The notes beneath the pieces were generated by a model. That model had not been told where the DNA came from. It worked only from the letters and a program-made list of their open reading frames with translations, and searched no databases. Positions 40,621-51,180 of a stretch of 64,000 nucleotides of DNA are shown here, piece by piece (the first letter of the stretch is position 1; each line of letters starts with the position of its first letter). The DNA comes from Sulfuricurvum sp. MLSB (lineage in GTDB: Bacteria > Campylobacterota > Campylobacteria > Campylobacterales > Sulfurimonadaceae), in the NCBI RefSeq assembly GCF_000747095.1, contig NZ_JQGL01000006.1, positions 1-64,000 on the forward strand. Direction: 5' to 3'. Position numbers and translations under genes: made by a program.

Positions 40621-41463
40621 GTGCACTATCTGTTAATGGTTTTTTTACTCATCGCTGCGACAGGATGGAGCAATGACGCTTTCACCGGAAAAAGTACCGT
40701 CATCATTCTTCCTTCCCCGGCGGGACAGGTATCTGCACCGGATAAAAATCTGAGCGTCGTCATGCATCCGCTGGATCGTTCCAAAGGAATCGTTATTGTC
40801 CCGGTCGATTATTATGCCTCTGCGGGAGACTACAATTTGACCTGGAATACCCCGGGCCGGAAAGTACCGTTGCCGCTGAGTATCAAGACTGTTTCCTACC
40901 CTGCCGAAACCCTTAGCGTCGATCCCTCAAAAGTGACTCCCCCGCCCGAAGCGCTGGAGAGGATAGCGCAGGAGCAGGCCGAAGCGATGTCCATCTATAA
41001 CACCTTCACGCCGATCCGTTATTGGGATAAACCTTTTATCCGACCGCTGGAAAGCAACATTACCAGCGAATACGGCTCTGCGCGCACCTATAACGGCACA
41101 CTTAAAAGCTATCACGGCGGGGTTGATTTCCGCGCACGGACACCGCTTTCTATCCTGGCGGCAAATGACGGTATCGTCGTTTTGGCCAAAGAGCGTTATT
41201 ACGCCGGAGGAACCGTTATCATCGATCACGGAGAAGGGCTTTACAGCTGCTATTTTCACCTCAGCCGTTTTGACGTCAACGTCGGCGATCAGGTGAAACA
41301 GGGACAATCTATCGGGCTAACCGGTGCAACGGGACGGATTACGGGACCTCATCTGCATTTCGGGATCATGGCACATGCTCATCAAACCGATCCTCTGTAC
41401 CTGATCGAACAAATCAACATGCTTTTTAAACAAGAATCCCAAGGGCAGCTTGCCACCCGTTAG
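40621..41463 (+). CDS. M23-family peptidase (LytM-type), exported
   Basis: 280 residues, GTG start with GGGAG upstream and a signal peptide (YLLMVFLLIAATGWSNDAF). N-terminal beta-rich part of ~130 residues, then a LytM/peptidase_M23 domain with zinc ligands in YHGGVDFRA (HxxxD) and GPHLHFGI (HxH). Such enzymes cut peptidoglycan cross-links; in Campylobacterota related proteins (Csd/Pgp type) shape the cell. All zinc residues are present, so it should be active. Which of the shape or septum enzymes it corresponds to is not clear. Confidence 0.9.
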   Translation: MHYLLMVFLLIAATGWSNDAFTGKSTVIILPSPAGQVSAPDKNLSVVMHPLDRSKGIVIVPVDYYASAGDYNLTWNTPGRKVPLPLSIKTVSYPAETLSVDPSKVTPPPEALERIAQEQAEAMSIYNTFTPIRYWDKPFIRPLESNITSEYGSARTYNGTLKSYHGGVDFRARTPLSILAANDGIVVLAKERYYAGGTVIIDHGEGLYSCYFHLSRFDVNVGDQVKQGQSIGLTGATGRITGPHLHFGIMAHAHQTDPLYLIEQINMLFKQESQGQLATR

Positions 41464-41471
41464 CATCCTTG

Positions 41472-41567
41472 TTAATCTTTCTTAATGGCGGCCCAGATAA
41501 AGCCGCCCAGCCCGATCCCCACGACAAGTACCAAAAATCCCACCTGGAACCAATCCATCGCGCTCAT
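41472..41567 (-). CDS. 31-residue single-span microprotein
   Basis: An ORF missed by the track: ATG at 41567 overlaps the rlmN stop (ATGA) and has a strong AAAGGAGG ribosome site eight bases upstream, inside rlmN. The product is one membrane helix ([23 protein letters not shown]) with a short MSAMD start and a KKD end. Good ribosome site, exact overlap and clean hydrophobic pattern make it credible. Function unknown. Confidence 0.7.
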   Translation of the reverse strand: MSAMDWFQVGFLVLVVGIGLGGFIWAAIKKD

Positions 41568-42640
41568 TGTCCCGCCTCCTTTAAATCTTTTTCTTTAAGT
41601 TGACCGCACGCGGCGCTGATGTCCAGACCCTTTGAATCTCGGATCGTGCAGAGTACCCCGTGCTTGATCAGGTATTCCTGAAACGCGACCATGTCGGCAC
41701 GAGAAGGACGCTGATAATCGCTTCCGGGATAGGGGTTGAAATAGATCAAATTCACCTTCGCCTTGATCCCGTGCAGCAGCTTCACAAGCTTTTTGGCCGA
41801 GCCGAGGTCGTCGTTTTTGCCCTTGATGACGAGGTATTCGAACATGACCCGCTTACGGGTATCGATCGGGAACCGTTTCACTGCGTCGATGATCGAGGCG
41901 ATATTGTAGGCTTTGTTCATCGGGATCAGCTCGCTGCGCAGCTCATCGTCGACGGCGTGAAGGCTGATCGCGATATGGACGCCCAGATCCATCTGCCCCA
42001 GCTTGTCGATCTTGGTACTCAGACCGCTCGTCGAGACTGTCTGACGTTTCCCTGAAATACTCAAACCTTCTTCGTCTTTCAATATCTGTATCGCACGTGC
42101 TAGATTATCGAGGTTATCCAGCGGCTCCCCCATCCCCATATAGACGATGTTGAGACGGCGATGGGCGGCGAGGTCGTTGTCCATTTTAACGGCCAGCACC
42201 TGTGCAACGATCTCCCCGGCACTCAGATCGCGGGTGAATCCCCCCTTGGCGGTGAGGCAGAACGAACATCCCACTTTGCACCCCACCTGCGTCGAGACGC
42301 ACACGGTAAAGCGGGCTTCATGTTCGATGTTCCCTTCCTCGTCGATACTTTCGTCTTTCATCTTGAGCCACACCGTCTCGACCGTTTTACCGTCACTCAG
42401 CTCGAAAAGATATTTGATCGTCCCGTCGGTTGAACACTCTTTACGGGCAATTTTAAGGGGCATAATCTCATACTGAGACGCTAATTCTTCGCGCATCGCC
42501 TTGGGGAGATTCGCCATCGTCTCAAAGCTCATTGCGTATTGATGGTAGATCCATCCCCATATCTGCTTCGCCCGAAATGAGGGCTTCACCATCTGGGCGA
42601 GTTCGGCTTTGGTGTAGTCAAGGATACATTTTTTAACCAC
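41564..42640 (-). CDS. rlmN: Dual-specificity RNA methyltransferase RlmN
   Basis: Radical-SAM enzyme that methylates C2 of A2503 in 23S rRNA (and A37 in some tRNAs). 358 residues. The CxxxCxxC iron-sulfur motif is in [14 protein letters not shown], the GEPL-type [11 protein letters not shown] follows, and the C-terminal Cys involved in resolving the RNA adduct is in DISAACGQL. Standard length. Overlaps the preceding nucleosidase-like gene by eight bases. Confidence 0.96.
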   Translation of the reverse strand: MVKKCILDYTKAELAQMVKPSFRAKQIWGWIYHQYAMSFETMANLPKAMREELASQYEIMPLKIARKECSTDGTIKYLFELSDGKTVETVWLKMKDESIDEEGNIEHEARFTVCVSTQVGCKVGCSFCLTAKGGFTRDLSAGEIVAQVLAVKMDNDLAAHRRLNIVYMGMGEPLDNLDNLARAIQILKDEEGLSISGKRQTVSTSGLSTKIDKLGQMDLGVHIAISLHAVDDELRSELIPMNKAYNIASIIDAVKRFPIDTRKRVMFEYLVIKGKNDDLGSAKKLVKLLHGIKAKVNLIYFNPYPGSDYQRPSRADMVAFQEYLIKHGVLCTIRDSKGLDISAACGQLKEKDLKEAGQ

Positions 42641-43169
42641 GTATCATCCCTTTTGTCTGCATGTGTTCACGCAGCAATACTTTGGCGAACCCGTGATTGG
42701 CGATAAAGTCGCGGTGGGCGTTCGCATCGCAGTAATTCGTGACGCAAAACACTCCGCCCGCCGGAATGCCGAATACCTGCGCCACCCGCATCACACTGAA
42801 AAATTCCATATTTTCCAATCCGATACCGAGCGATCTCATCTGCTCCATAGCCCGGGTGCTTGTCGTGATGTAGTTCGAGGAGTTGACGATAACGTCTTTG
42901 ATCTCCTCCGTTTGCGCCGAAACGACGTTGTCGATGGGGGTGTAGGCATTCTTGTCCAAAAAGCCCAGTTCGATGTTAGAGGCCGTTTTGGACTCGACGA
43001 TCTCATGAATCCCGTAATCGCCGTAGCTCCCGGCACTCCCGACGAAAAGGAGAAATTCGGGTTTCTCGATCAGACAGTGCCGCGTCAGATTGATCGCGCT
43101 GTCGATCAGCCCCACTCCGATCGGGGTCGCAAAATCAAACGTCTCGTTATTCCCCGCGCACAAGATCAT
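42633..43169 (-). CDS. Phosphorylase/nucleosidase superfamily protein (PNP/MTAN fold)
   Basis: 178 residues with a purine-nucleoside phosphorylase/nucleosidase-like fold: [12 protein letters not shown] (glycine-rich strand turn), [32 protein letters not shown] (the ENME motif is the ribose-binding Met-Glu in this family). Short for the superfamily (usually ~230). It lies between rlmN and hisF with overlaps at both ends. Could be a nucleosidase in SAH/MTA or futalosine salvage; substrate not determined. Confidence 0.78.
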   Translation of the reverse strand: MILCAGNNETFDFATPIGVGLIDSAINLTRHCLIEKPEFLLFVGSAGSYGDYGIHEIVESKTASNIELGFLDKNAYTPIDNVVSAQTEEIKDVIVNSSNYITTSTRAMEQMRSLGIGLENMEFFSVMRVAQVFGIPAGGVFCVTNYCDANAHRDFIANHGFAKVLLREHMQTKGMIRG

Positions 43170-43927
43170 AAGCGTACCGGAATCCCGTTGGCGCTGAGAT
43201 AGCGCTTGAGATCCATGATGTCGATCTCTTTGTAGTGGAAGATGCTTGCCGCGAGCGCCGCATCGGCGCCGTGATCGAATGCCTCTTTGATGTGCTCCAT
43301 CGTCCCCGCCCCGCCGCTGGCGATAACCGGGACGTTCACGGTGCGGCTGATCTGCTCGGTGATGGAGAGATCAAATCCCGCTTTGGTTCCGTCGGCGTCC
43401 ATCGACGTCAGAAGTATCTCTCCGGCTCCGCGATCTACTACCTCTTTCGCCCATTCAAGCGCATTAATCCCCGTATCGACGCGGCCGCCGTTGAGATAGA
43501 CGTTGTATTGATCCCCCGTTTTTTTGACGTCGATGGCGACAACGATGCATTGGCTGCCGAACCGCTTTGCCCCTTCGTCGATGAGCTCGGGGCGCTTGAT
43601 CGCCGCAGAGTTGACGCTCACTTTGTCGCATCCGACCGCGAGGAGCCGGTAAATGTCGTCGAGCTTGCGGATACCGCCACCGACGGTAAGGGGGATAAAG
43701 ACCTCTTTCGCTACCTGTTCGACGATGTGGACGATCGTATCACGCTCTTCGTGCGAGGCGGTAATATCCAAAAAGGTGAGCTCATCGGCCCCCTCTTCGT
43801 TATACCGTTTAGCCACCTCGACCGGATCACCGGCATCTTTGAGCCCGACGAAATTGACTCCCTTGACGACGCGGCCGTCTTTGACATCGAGACACGGAAT
43901 AATCCGTTTTGCAAAAAAATTATCCAT
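43166..43927 (-). CDS. hisF: Imidazole glycerol phosphate synthase subunit HisF
   Basis: The cyclase subunit of the HisF-HisH complex, converting PRFAR and ammonia to IGP and AICAR in histidine synthesis. 253 residues, (beta/alpha)8 barrel; catalytic Asp in [18 protein letters not shown] and in [12 protein letters not shown]; phosphate motifs VGGGIR and ASGGAG are in place. Complete. hisH is not adjacent. Start overlaps the downstream nucleosidase-like gene's frame by four bases (ATGA). Confidence 0.96.
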   Translation of the reverse strand: MDNFFAKRIIPCLDVKDGRVVKGVNFVGLKDAGDPVEVAKRYNEEGADELTFLDITASHEERDTIVHIVEQVAKEVFIPLTVGGGIRKLDDIYRLLAVGCDKVSVNSAAIKRPELIDEGAKRFGSQCIVVAIDVKKTGDQYNVYLNGGRVDTGINALEWAKEVVDRGAGEILLTSMDADGTKAGFDLSITEQISRTVNVPVIASGGAGTMEHIKEAFDHGADAALAASIFHYKEIDIMDLKRYLSANGIPVRL

Positions 43928-43997
43928 TTGATACCTTCAACGCAATCATTACGGAAGTATATCGACGATTACCAAAAGTAACGATAAATCGGTTGCA

Positions 43998-44027
43998 TTG
44001 ACTTTCTTCGCTTAAACCGCTTATAAT
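43998..44027 (+). promoter_or_regulatory. Promoter of rsmA
   Basis: TTGACT (43998-44003) and TATAAT (44022-44027) with an 18-bp spacer, ~57 bases before the rsmA ATG, in the divergent gap with hisF. Confidence 0.7.
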
Positions 44028-44083
44028 TTGCTTCTTTTATGATTTAATAGGGGATTAACACTTTCTGCGATAGAATGTGAGCA

Positions 44084-44860
44084 ATGCAAAACCGTGCCGC
44101 CATAGCCAAAAAGAAATTTGGCCAGAATTTTTTACGCGACGAAGCCGTTTTGGCCGAAATCATCCAATCGATGCCCGATACGCCTTATCGTATCGCTGAA
44201 ATCGGGCCTGGATTAGGTGATTTGACTAAATATTTAGTTGATGTCAAAAGTGTCACCGCTTTTGAGGTCGATACCGACTTGTGCAAGCATTTGGAGCACC
44301 ATTTTGCCGATGCCATCGCTACCAACGCTCTCACTCTCCGCTGCGGAGATGTGCTGGAGCATTGGAAGAGTGAGCTTTTGGATGAACCGTACGATCTAGT
44401 GGCCAATCTGCCCTATTACATCGCTACCAACATCATCCTCAAAGCCCTCGCCGATCCGGCGTGCCGAAACTTGCTTGTCATGATACAGCGTGAAGTGGCG
44501 GAGAAATTTTCCGCCGCACCCGGAGAGAGAGCTTTCGGAGCGCTCAGCGTCATTACGCAGAGTGTGGGAGAGGCGCGGATCGTGTTACACGTCCCCCCTA
44601 CCGCATTTGAGCCTGCTCCCAAAGTCGATTCAGCCGTACTGCTCATTCAAAAAACGGCGAATCGTAATGATGCGGGGTTTGAAGAGATGTTGCGCATCGC
44701 GTTTGCGCAGCCCAGAAAGACCCTGTACAAAAATCTCACTGCACGCTACGATGGAAAGACGTTGGGGCAAGCGTTTGAAACGCTTGAACTTGACCGCACC
44801 ATCCGACCTCATCAGCTTGGCACCTCCGACTATCACCGGCTCTACACCCTTTTGCACTAG
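44084..44860 (+). CDS. rsmA: 16S rRNA dimethyladenosine transferase RsmA (KsgA)
   Basis: Dimethylates A1518 and A1519 near the 3' end of 16S rRNA. 258 residues; AdoMet site IAEIGPGLGDLTKYLV, catalytic NLPYY, and the C-terminal helical domain (FAQPRKTLYKNLTARYDGKTLGQAF) are all recognisable. The N-terminal AKKKFGQNFLRD is the family signature. Upstream of the RNase J gene; the 82-base gap suggests the two may be cotranscribed. Confidence 0.96.
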   Translation: MQNRAAIAKKKFGQNFLRDEAVLAEIIQSMPDTPYRIAEIGPGLGDLTKYLVDVKSVTAFEVDTDLCKHLEHHFADAIATNALTLRCGDVLEHWKSELLDEPYDLVANLPYYIATNIILKALADPACRNLLVMIQREVAEKFSAAPGERAFGALSVITQSVGEARIVLHVPPTAFEPAPKVDSAVLLIQKTANRNDAGFEEMLRIAFAQPRKTLYKNLTARYDGKTLGQAFETLELDRTIRPHQLGTSDYHRLYTLLH

Positions 44861-44942
44861 CCGCTTTTTCGGCTTTTATCGACGGTAGGGCATTCGAGAA
44901 TCACAATTATTACGCGTCTAAGCGCCACAAGGAATGAACTAA

Positions 44943-47042
44943 ATGACAGACGAAACAACAGAACCACAATCATCACAGCCCCAGGGTGAAAACCGCTCAC
45001 GCAACCGCCGTCGGCCGTTTCGAAACCGTAACAACCGTCCGGCCGAAGGGGTACAGGAAACCCAGGAGGGAGAAGCACGCGCGCCGCGCGAAAACCGTTC
45101 TCCACGTAACGACAACCGCCCGCCGCGCAATGACAACCGTCCTCCGCGTAACGACAATCGTCCTCCACGCAACGATAACCGTCCTCCGCGCGGTGAACGC
45201 CCTGCCGAAGGGACAGAAGGCACCAACGAAGCCGAAACGAACCGTTCAGGCCGTGACCGCGGCCGCGGCGGGCGTCGCGGCGCTCCCAGCGCTCCGATCG
45301 ACAGCAATCTTCGCGAATTCGTCAACAAAAACGCCGAAGCGCATAAATCGCGTTTGAACCCCCATTTCAAGCTCGATTTAAACAGCAATGACAAAGTCCG
45401 TATCACACCGCTCGGAGGTCTCGGCGAGATCGGCGGAAACATTACCGTCATCGAAACGGAAAACGAAGCGATCGTCATCGATATCGGGATGAGTTTCCCG
45501 GATGAAGAGATGCACGGTGTTGATATCCTCGTCCCCGATTTCACCTATTTGCGCGAAATCCGCAAAAAGATCGTCGCCGTTATCATCACCCACGCTCACG
45601 AAGACCACATCGGCGGCGTGCCGTATTTTTTCAAAGAGATGCAGTTCCCGATCTACGGGACCCCGCTTCCTTTGGCCATGATCGGCAACAAATTCGACGA
45701 ACACCACATGCGTGATTTCCGCCGCTATTTCAATCCGATCGTTAAACGGGTGCCGTACAAAATCGGAAACGATTTCGAAATCGAATGGATGCACATGACC
45801 CACTCGATCATCGATTCCTCATCATTGGCGATCACAACCAAAGCCGGAACCATCATCCATACCGGCGACTTTAAAATCGACCACACTCCGGTTGATGGGT
45901 ATACGGCCGATCTGCACCGTCTGGCTCATTACGGCGAAAAAGGGGTTCTGTGTCTGCTCTCAGATTCAACGAACTCGTACAACAAAGACTGGACGCCGAG
46001 TGAACTGACGGTTGCCCCGGGATTTGACCGCATCTTCGCCAAATCCGAAGGGCGCATCATCATGTCGACGTTCAGCTCGAATATCCACCGTGTCTATCAA
46101 GCGATTCTGGCAGGGATCAAATACGGGCGCAAAGTGTGCGTTATCGGACGTTCAATGGAGCGCAACCTCGAAGTATGTATGCAATACGATTACATCAAAC
46201 TTCCGAAAAACATCTTCATCGATGCCGAAGAGGCCAACCGCATGAGCGACAAAGACGTCCTCATCGTCACGACCGGAAGCCAGGGGGAGCCGAGCTCTGC
46301 CCTTTTCCGTATGGCGATCGGCGAGCACCGCCACATCAAAATCAAACCGACCGATTTGATCGTTCTGTCTGCACGTGCGATTCCGGGGAACGAAGGATCG
46401 ATTTCAGGCATGCTCAACTATCTGCAGCGTGCGGGCGCCCGTGTCGCTAACGACCGCGACATCCACGTTTCCGGACACGCAAGCATGGAAGAGCAAAAAC
46501 TGATGCTCCGCCTGACCAATCCGAAGTTCTTCCTCCCGGTACACGGCGAGTACAACCATATCCAAAAACACAAAGAGACAGCGGTATCGTGCGGCGTTCC
46601 CGAACGCAATATCCTATTGATGTCCGACGGCGACTGCATCGAAGTCAGCGCGAAATTCATGCGCAAAGCCAAAACGGTTAAAACCGGCAAAACCTACATC
46701 GACAACCAAAACAACCACCAGATCGAAGACGATATCGTCATCGACCGCCAAAAAATGGCATCTGAGGGGATGGTCGTCCTCGTCGCTCAGGTTAGTGCGG
46801 CCGATTCACACCTATTGTCCAAACCGCTGGTTACAAGCTTCGGCCTCGTAGCAGACCGTCACGACAAAGCATTTGCGGCCGAGATGGAAGATGTCCTCGA
46901 GCACTTCCTCCTCAACCTCAAACCGGGGCTTATCGAAAACCCCAAAGCACTTGAAAACGACCTGCGCCAAATCGTGCGCAAACATATCTACCGCAAAATG
47001 AAAAAATACCCGCTTATCGTTCCTCACGTATTCGTCATGTAA
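44943..47042 (+). CDS. rnj: Ribonuclease J with Arg/Asn/Pro repeat extension
   Basis: 699 residues. The core (from ~135) is a metallo-beta-lactamase/beta-CASP nuclease: the zinc motif THAHEDHIGGVPYF (HxHxDH), then STFSSNIHRVYQA, a typical RNase J motif, and SGHASMEE and HGEYNHI (beta-CASP). It is a 5'-3' exo/endonuclease in mRNA decay and rRNA maturation. Before the core is a ~130-residue disordered extension with four or five NDNRPPR copies; Campylobacterota RNase J proteins (Helicobacter pylori) have such N-terminal basic extensions. Start ATG at 44943 follows a GGAATG-type weak site. Essential in related species. Confidence 0.94.
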   Translation: MTDETTEPQSSQPQGENRSRNRRRPFRNRNNRPAEGVQETQEGEARAPRENRSPRNDNRPPRNDNRPPRNDNRPPRNDNRPPRGERPAEGTEGTNEAETNRSGRDRGRGGRRGAPSAPIDSNLREFVNKNAEAHKSRLNPHFKLDLNSNDKVRITPLGGLGEIGGNITVIETENEAIVIDIGMSFPDEEMHGVDILVPDFTYLREIRKKIVAVIITHAHEDHIGGVPYFFKEMQFPIYGTPLPLAMIGNKFDEHHMRDFRRYFNPIVKRVPYKIGNDFEIEWMHMTHSIIDSSSLAITTKAGTIIHTGDFKIDHTPVDGYTADLHRLAHYGEKGVLCLLSDSTNSYNKDWTPSELTVAPGFDRIFAKSEGRIIMSTFSSNIHRVYQAILAGIKYGRKVCVIGRSMERNLEVCMQYDYIKLPKNIFIDAEEANRMSDKDVLIVTTGSQGEPSSALFRMAIGEHRHIKIKPTDLIVLSARAIPGNEGSISGMLNYLQRAGARVANDRDIHVSGHASMEEQKLMLRLTNPKFFLPVHGEYNHIQKHKETAVSCGVPERNILLMSDGDCIEVSAKFMRKAKTVKTGKTYIDNQNNHQIEDDIVIDRQKMASEGMVVLVAQVSAADSHLLSKPLVTSFGLVADRHDKAFAAEMEDVLEHFLLNLKPGLIENPKALENDLRQIVRKHIYRKMKKYPLIVPHVFVM

Positions 47043-47123
47043 GGTGTGCATCTGCACGCCTTAATCTTTTTTTCGCTATACTCTTTCAAATTTCAAGACA
47101 ATCCTCTCAGGTAAAGACGCGCC

Positions 47124-47756
47124 ATGAAAGTCACCCTTCATCACCATACTCCTCTTGTAATCTGTTCCGATGCGATCCGCACCTGTTGGCAAAGCTTCGA
47201 TAAAAGCGATAACGGCGGCGACAAAGATCGTGAATTGATCGACCGTGTCGGCAATAAGTTCAAACACGCTTCAACCTTGGAGCATCTGGTCTATAATTTT
47301 TATCTCGAAGGAATCAGCCGTGCCCTTTTGCAAGAACTTGCCCGCCATCGGATGGCAAGCCTTTCGGTCAAAAGCACCCGCTACACCCTCAAAGAGCTTA
47401 AAGATGAAGAGCCTTTTTCCATCGATCACAAAGAACGTGCTTCCAAATATCTCGTCATGACGGATGTTCCAATGGTCGACGAGATGAGCATCCGGGCCCT
47501 CGAAAACCTCCGAATCGTGCTAGTGGAAGGTATCAGTAACGACCGCGCCAAATACTGCCTACCGGAGAGCTATAAAACCGAACTGACCTGGACGATCAAC
47601 GCCCGAAGCCTTCAAAATTTTATTTCACTGCGCAGTGATAAAGCAGCCCTCTGGGAGATTCGAGATCTAGCCCGAGCCGTATATGAAGCATTGCCTGACG
47701 AACACCGCTATCTATTCGAAAATTCACTTAAAGAGGAACATTCTCATGAACACTAA
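47124..47756 (+). CDS. thyX: Flavin-dependent thymidylate synthase ThyX
   Basis: Makes dTMP from dUMP with methylenetetrahydrofolate and FAD/NADPH; replaces ThyA. 210 residues with the ThyX signature RHRMASLSVKS (RHRx7S), and ERMASxYL-like terminal helix. ThyX is the usual thymidylate synthase in this phylum. Start ATG at 47124 (AAGACGCGCC upstream, weak). Its 3' end overlaps a small lipoprotein gene by 11 bases. Confidence 0.95.
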   Translation: MKVTLHHHTPLVICSDAIRTCWQSFDKSDNGGDKDRELIDRVGNKFKHASTLEHLVYNFYLEGISRALLQELARHRMASLSVKSTRYTLKELKDEEPFSIDHKERASKYLVMTDVPMVDEMSIRALENLRIVLVEGISNDRAKYCLPESYKTELTWTINARSLQNFISLRSDKAALWEIRDLARAVYEALPDEHRYLFENSLKEEHSHEH

Positions 47757-47991
47757 ACTTGTACTTGCCGTATTGTCCGCCATCGGCCTGATGGTCAGCG
47801 GATGCGCTGAAAAACAACTGGTCGTCAACGGGATGATTTGCCCGTTAGGTGTTAATGAAGAACGGGTGCATGCTGATTTCACCGAATGCCGTGTTTACGA
47901 TCTGGAAGCCGCCACAAAAGCTTCTCGTGCACCGATTACCGTCGAATGCCAAAAATGCCTTGAAAGCAAAGGGTATAAAGTCGAGCAATAA
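47746..47991 (+). CDS. Small lipoprotein
   Basis: 81 residues from the ATG at 47746, with GAGGAAC upstream; the track start at 47683 is inside thyX. Lipobox LSAIGLMVSGCAEKQ. Four more Cys (GMICPLG, TECRVYD, VECQKCLES) may bind a metal or form disulphides. No known family. Ends before a strong terminator. Confidence 0.8.
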   Translation: MNTKLVLAVLSAIGLMVSGCAEKQLVVNGMICPLGVNEERVHADFTECRVYDLEAATKASRAPITVECQKCLESKGYKVEQ

Positions 47992-48048
47992 ATCGTTCTT
48001 TGAACGGTTTGCGCTGTACAATAAAAGGGATTGGTTAAAAAGAGGAGG

Positions 48049-48073
48049 CAAGACCCGAGGGTCTTGTTTTTTT
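48049..48073 (+). terminator. Rho-independent terminator after the lipoprotein gene
   Basis: CAAGACC/GGTCTTG stem (7 bp) with a CGAG-type loop followed by seven Ts. Sits between the lipoprotein and rplT, whose stop at 48072 faces it. Confidence 0.85.
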
Positions 48074-48425
48074 AGAGTGCTGCTTTAGCTTGAGCGGTGA
48101 GAGCTGTGAAAGCTGCTGCATCGTTCATTGCCATGTCAGCAAGGATTTTGCGATCCAGGTCGATGTTAGCACGTTTAAGACCGTTCATGAAGTTAGAGTA
48201 GTTCATACCGTTCAAACGGCAAGCCGCATTGATACGAATAATCCACAATTTACGGAAATCCCGTTTTTTCTGTTTACGGTCACGGAATGCGTATACAAGT
48301 GAGCGCTCGAGCTGCTCTTTCGCTTTACGGAAATGTTTGCGTCTTCCGCTGTAGAAACCGCGTGCAAGTTTCAATACTTTTTTGTGACGTCTGCGTCTTA
48401 CGACACCTGTTTTTACTCTTGGCAT
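48072..48425 (-). CDS. rplT: Ribosomal protein L20
   Basis: 117 residues; typical start [23 protein letters not shown] and [17 protein letters not shown]. Early assembly protein of the 50S subunit. Last gene of thrS-infC-rpmI-rplT. Confidence 0.98.
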   Translation of the reverse strand: MPRVKTGVVRRRRHKKVLKLARGFYSGRRKHFRKAKEQLERSLVYAFRDRKQKKRDFRKLWIIRINAACRLNGMNYSNFMNGLKRANIDLDRKILADMAMNDAAAFTALTAQAKAAL

Positions 48426-48525
48426 TGTTTTCCTTTCTTTACCCGGTACATCTTAATTTTAATGACGGGGTGCCGCTTTTTGCGGTCTTGCCCAGACGAA
48501 TCTGGAGGGTATTATCGTGGCGTAA

Positions 48526-48720
48526 TTAGCCTACGATCATCTTTTTGATGGCTTTTTCATCGACTTTAGCAACCACTTTAGGAGTGTTTTGCTTGCGACG
48601 AGTAGTTGCATCTTGTTTTGTCAAAATGTGGCTGCGGAATGCTGTACCACGTTTGATGCTGCCGTTTTTCTTTACTTTGAAGCGTTTGACCGCTCCTTTT
48701 ACCGACTTCATTTTTGGCAT
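48526..48720 (-). CDS. rpmI: Ribosomal protein L35
   Basis: 64 residues with the [19 protein letters not shown] start and [14 protein letters not shown]-type core. Part of the infC-rpmI-rplT operon. Confidence 0.97.
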   Translation of the reverse strand: MPKMKSVKGAVKRFKVKKNGSIKRGTAFRSHILTKQDATTRRKQNTPKVVAKVDEKAIKKMIVG

Positions 48721-48844
48721 CGACTGGATCCTTTCGCAAAAATTCTCTAAAAGAGGGGCGAATTATACCATAAAAAAGATTGTATCATTATATTAATCGA
48801 GATTGGCCATGCCGAAGCATGGCACGAAGAACGGAAGGAGACGA

Positions 48845-49375
48845 TTACTTTTTATCGTCTTTTTTCGGAAGAATCATCATATTGCAGTAACGCCCTTCCA
48901 TTGCGGGGGCTTTATACATCGTACCGATGTCTTCGACCATCGGCCAGACACGTTGCAATACGGCTGCTGCCGCTTCTGGATGGGCCATTTCACGGCCGCG
49001 AAGGAATACGCGGAAATGAACGTGTTTTCCCTCTTCGAGGAATTCACGGGCGTGTTTTACTTTGTACCCGATGTCGTTGTCGGCGATCTTGACGGAAAGC
49101 TTGATCTCTTTGACTTCAACTTTGGTCTGCTTTTTACGCGCCTCTTTTTTCTTTTTTTCTTCTTGGTAATGAAACTTACCGTAGTCCATGATTTTTGCGA
49201 CGGGAGGCTTTGCATCCGGAGAAATGAGAACCAGATCCAGTCCCATATCGTTTGCTTTGTTCATCGCTTCCTGGATGGAGACGATACCTAACGCTTCACC
49301 GCCGTCGATGACGCAGCGTACCTCAGGGACCCTGATGTCTTCGTTCATCAGGACTCGGTCTTTTCTATTACTCAA
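48845..49375 (-). CDS. infC: Translation initiation factor IF-3, TTG start
   Basis: 176 residues; IF3_N ([43 protein letters not shown]) and IF3_C ([42 protein letters not shown]) are complete. Keeps the 30S subunit free and checks the start codon. The start is TTG at 49375, overlapping the thrS stop (TTGA); no nearby ATG would keep the full first domain. infC genes often use rare starts so that IF-3 represses its own translation. Confidence 0.95.
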   Translation of the reverse strand: MSNRKDRVLMNEDIRVPEVRCVIDGGEALGIVSIQEAMNKANDMGLDLVLISPDAKPPVAKIMDYGKFHYQEEKKKKEARKKQTKVEVKEIKLSVKIADNDIGYKVKHAREFLEEGKHVHFRVFLRGREMAHPEAAAAVLQRVWPMVEDIGTMYKAPAMEGRYCNMMILPKKDDKK

Positions 49376-51180
49376 AAATGTACCTCATTAATTTTTTCTT
49401 TAACCATCGAGAGGAATTCCGCCTCGCTCAGGTTGTATTGTTCGCGCGATCTGCGGTCACGAACCGCTACGCTCTTAGAGTTCACCTCTTCATCGCCTAA
49501 TACGATGATCATCGGAACACGCCCTTTTTCCGCCGTACGAATCCGTTTGTTGAGACTTTCGTTTTTATCGAAAATTTCAAAATCCGCACCCAAATCCATC
49601 AGTTTATCGGCCAACTCACGTGCGTAAGCCTCGTGTGTCGGGGCAATCGGAACGATCGCCACCTGCGTCGGAGCGATAAACATCGGGAATTCCCCAGCGT
49701 AATGCTCTGTCAATATACCAACAAATCGCTCAAATGAACCTAAAATCGCACGGTGAATCATCACCGGCTGTATTTTGGCGTTCTCTTCGCCGTTATATTC
49801 GAGCTCGAAACGCATCGGAAGGTTGAAATCGAGCTGGATCGTTCCGCACTGCCATTCACGTCCGATGGCATCGGTGATTTTAATGTCGATCTTCGGACCG
49901 TAAAACGCTCCGCCCCCTTCATCGATCTCATACGCGAGGTTGTGTTTTTCCATCGCCGTCTTCAGCGCATTCGTCGAGACTTCCCACACAGCATCGTCTC
50001 CGACCGCTTTTTCGGGTTTGGTGGAAATCATCATTTTGTAGTTAAATTCAAACGTACTCATGATTTTGTCAACAAAATCGACCACTTCAATGATCTGTTC
50101 TTCGATCTGATCGGCCGTACAGAAGATGTGTGCGTCATCTTGTGTAAACTCGCGTACCCGGAACAGTCCGTGAAGCGCTCCGGTCATCTCGTGGCGATGG
50201 ACAACGCCGTATTCGAAATATTTCAGCGGAAGATCGCGGTACGAATGCAAATCGTGTTCGTACACTTTGATATGGCCGACGCAGTTCATCGGTTTGACTC
50301 CGAATTCAAGTTCGTCGATGTGGGTGAAATACATGTTTTCGCCGTAGTTTTGGTAGTGACCGCTCACTTTCCAAAGATCAGAGCGAAGCATTTCAGGACC
50401 GCGTACCGGCTCATATCCGCGTTTGCGGTGGGCCTTGAAAAGAAGCTGCTCAAGTCGTGAACGCATCCGTGCACCCGCAGGAAGCCAGATCGGGAATCCC
50501 GCGCCCACCTCTTCGCGGAACGTAAACAATTTCATCTCCGCACCGATTTTGCGATGGTCGCGCTTTTCGGCCTCGGCAATCATATCGAGGTGTGCTTTGA
50601 GCGACTCTTTGTCGGCAAATGCGATACCGTAGATACGGGTCAGCATCTCGTTTTTGCTGTCCCCGCCCAGATAGGCCCCGGAAATTTTGGTCAGTTTGAA
50701 ATAGCGCAGCAAACCGACATTCGGCAAATGGGGACCGCGGCAAAGGTCTTCGAAGTCGCCTTGTTTGTAGATCGATACGGTATCGCTCGGGATGCGATCC
50801 ATAACCGCCTGCTTCAGATGATCGTTCGCAAATTTGGCGCGCGCTTCATCTTTGGTGATCTCGTAACGTTCAATCTTCTCTTTGCCTTTGGCAATATCGA
50901 GCATTTTTTTCTCGATGGTTTTCAAATCTTCTTCGCTGATGTGCTCATTGACTTTGAAATCGTAATAGAATCCCTCTTTGACGACGGGACCGACGAAGAA
51001 TTTCGCATCGGTGTAAAGCGCTTTGACCGCTTCGGCCATCAGGTGAGCACACGAGTGGCGGATCACTTCAAGTGCTTCGGGAGAGTTGTCGTAACCGATC
51101 TCTTCGCCGCTGATTCCCTGCGCCTGCGCAGTTTGCAAGTCGACGATCTGATCGTTATGTTTGATCGCAATAATATCCAT
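49372..51180 (-). CDS. thrS: Threonyl-tRNA synthetase
   Basis: 602 residues of a class II synthetase: short TGS-like N-terminus, editing domain ([15 protein letters not shown] and later the SCDxxH-like region), class II motifs 2 and 3 in the catalytic core ([35 protein letters not shown]) with zinc ligands, and an anticodon domain ([25 protein letters not shown]). Full length. First gene of the leftward thrS-infC-rpmI-rplT cluster. Confidence 0.97.
   Translation of the reverse strand: MDIIAIKHNDQIVDLQTAQAQGISGEEIGYDNSPEALEVIRHSCAHLMAEAVKALYTDAKFFVGPVVKEGFYYDFKVNEHISEEDLKTIEKKMLDIAKGKEKIERYEITKDEARAKFANDHLKQAVMDRIPSDTVSIYKQGDFEDLCRGPHLPNVGLLRYFKLTKISGAYLGGDSKNEMLTRIYGIAFADKESLKAHLDMIAEAEKRDHRKIGAEMKLFTFREEVGAGFPIWLPAGARMRSRLEQLLFKAHRKRGYEPVRGPEMLRSDLWKVSGHYQNYGENMYFTHIDELEFGVKPMNCVGHIKVYEHDLHSYRDLPLKYFEYGVVHRHEMTGALHGLFRVREFTQDDAHIFCTADQIEEQIIEVVDFVDKIMSTFEFNYKMMISTKPEKAVGDDAVWEVSTNALKTAMEKHNLAYEIDEGGGAFYGPKIDIKITDAIGREWQCGTIQLDFNLPMRFELEYNGEENAKIQPVMIHRAILGSFERFVGILTEHYAGEFPMFIAPTQVAIVPIAPTHEAYARELADKLMDLGADFEIFDKNESLNKRIRTAEKGRVPMIIVLGDEEVNSKSVAVRDRRSREQYNLSEAEFLSMVKEKINEVHF

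Noticed and set aside
44939-45544. Minus-strand ORF with SLRGGRL repeats
   Set aside because: It is the antisense shadow of the NDNRPPR repeats in the RNase J gene.
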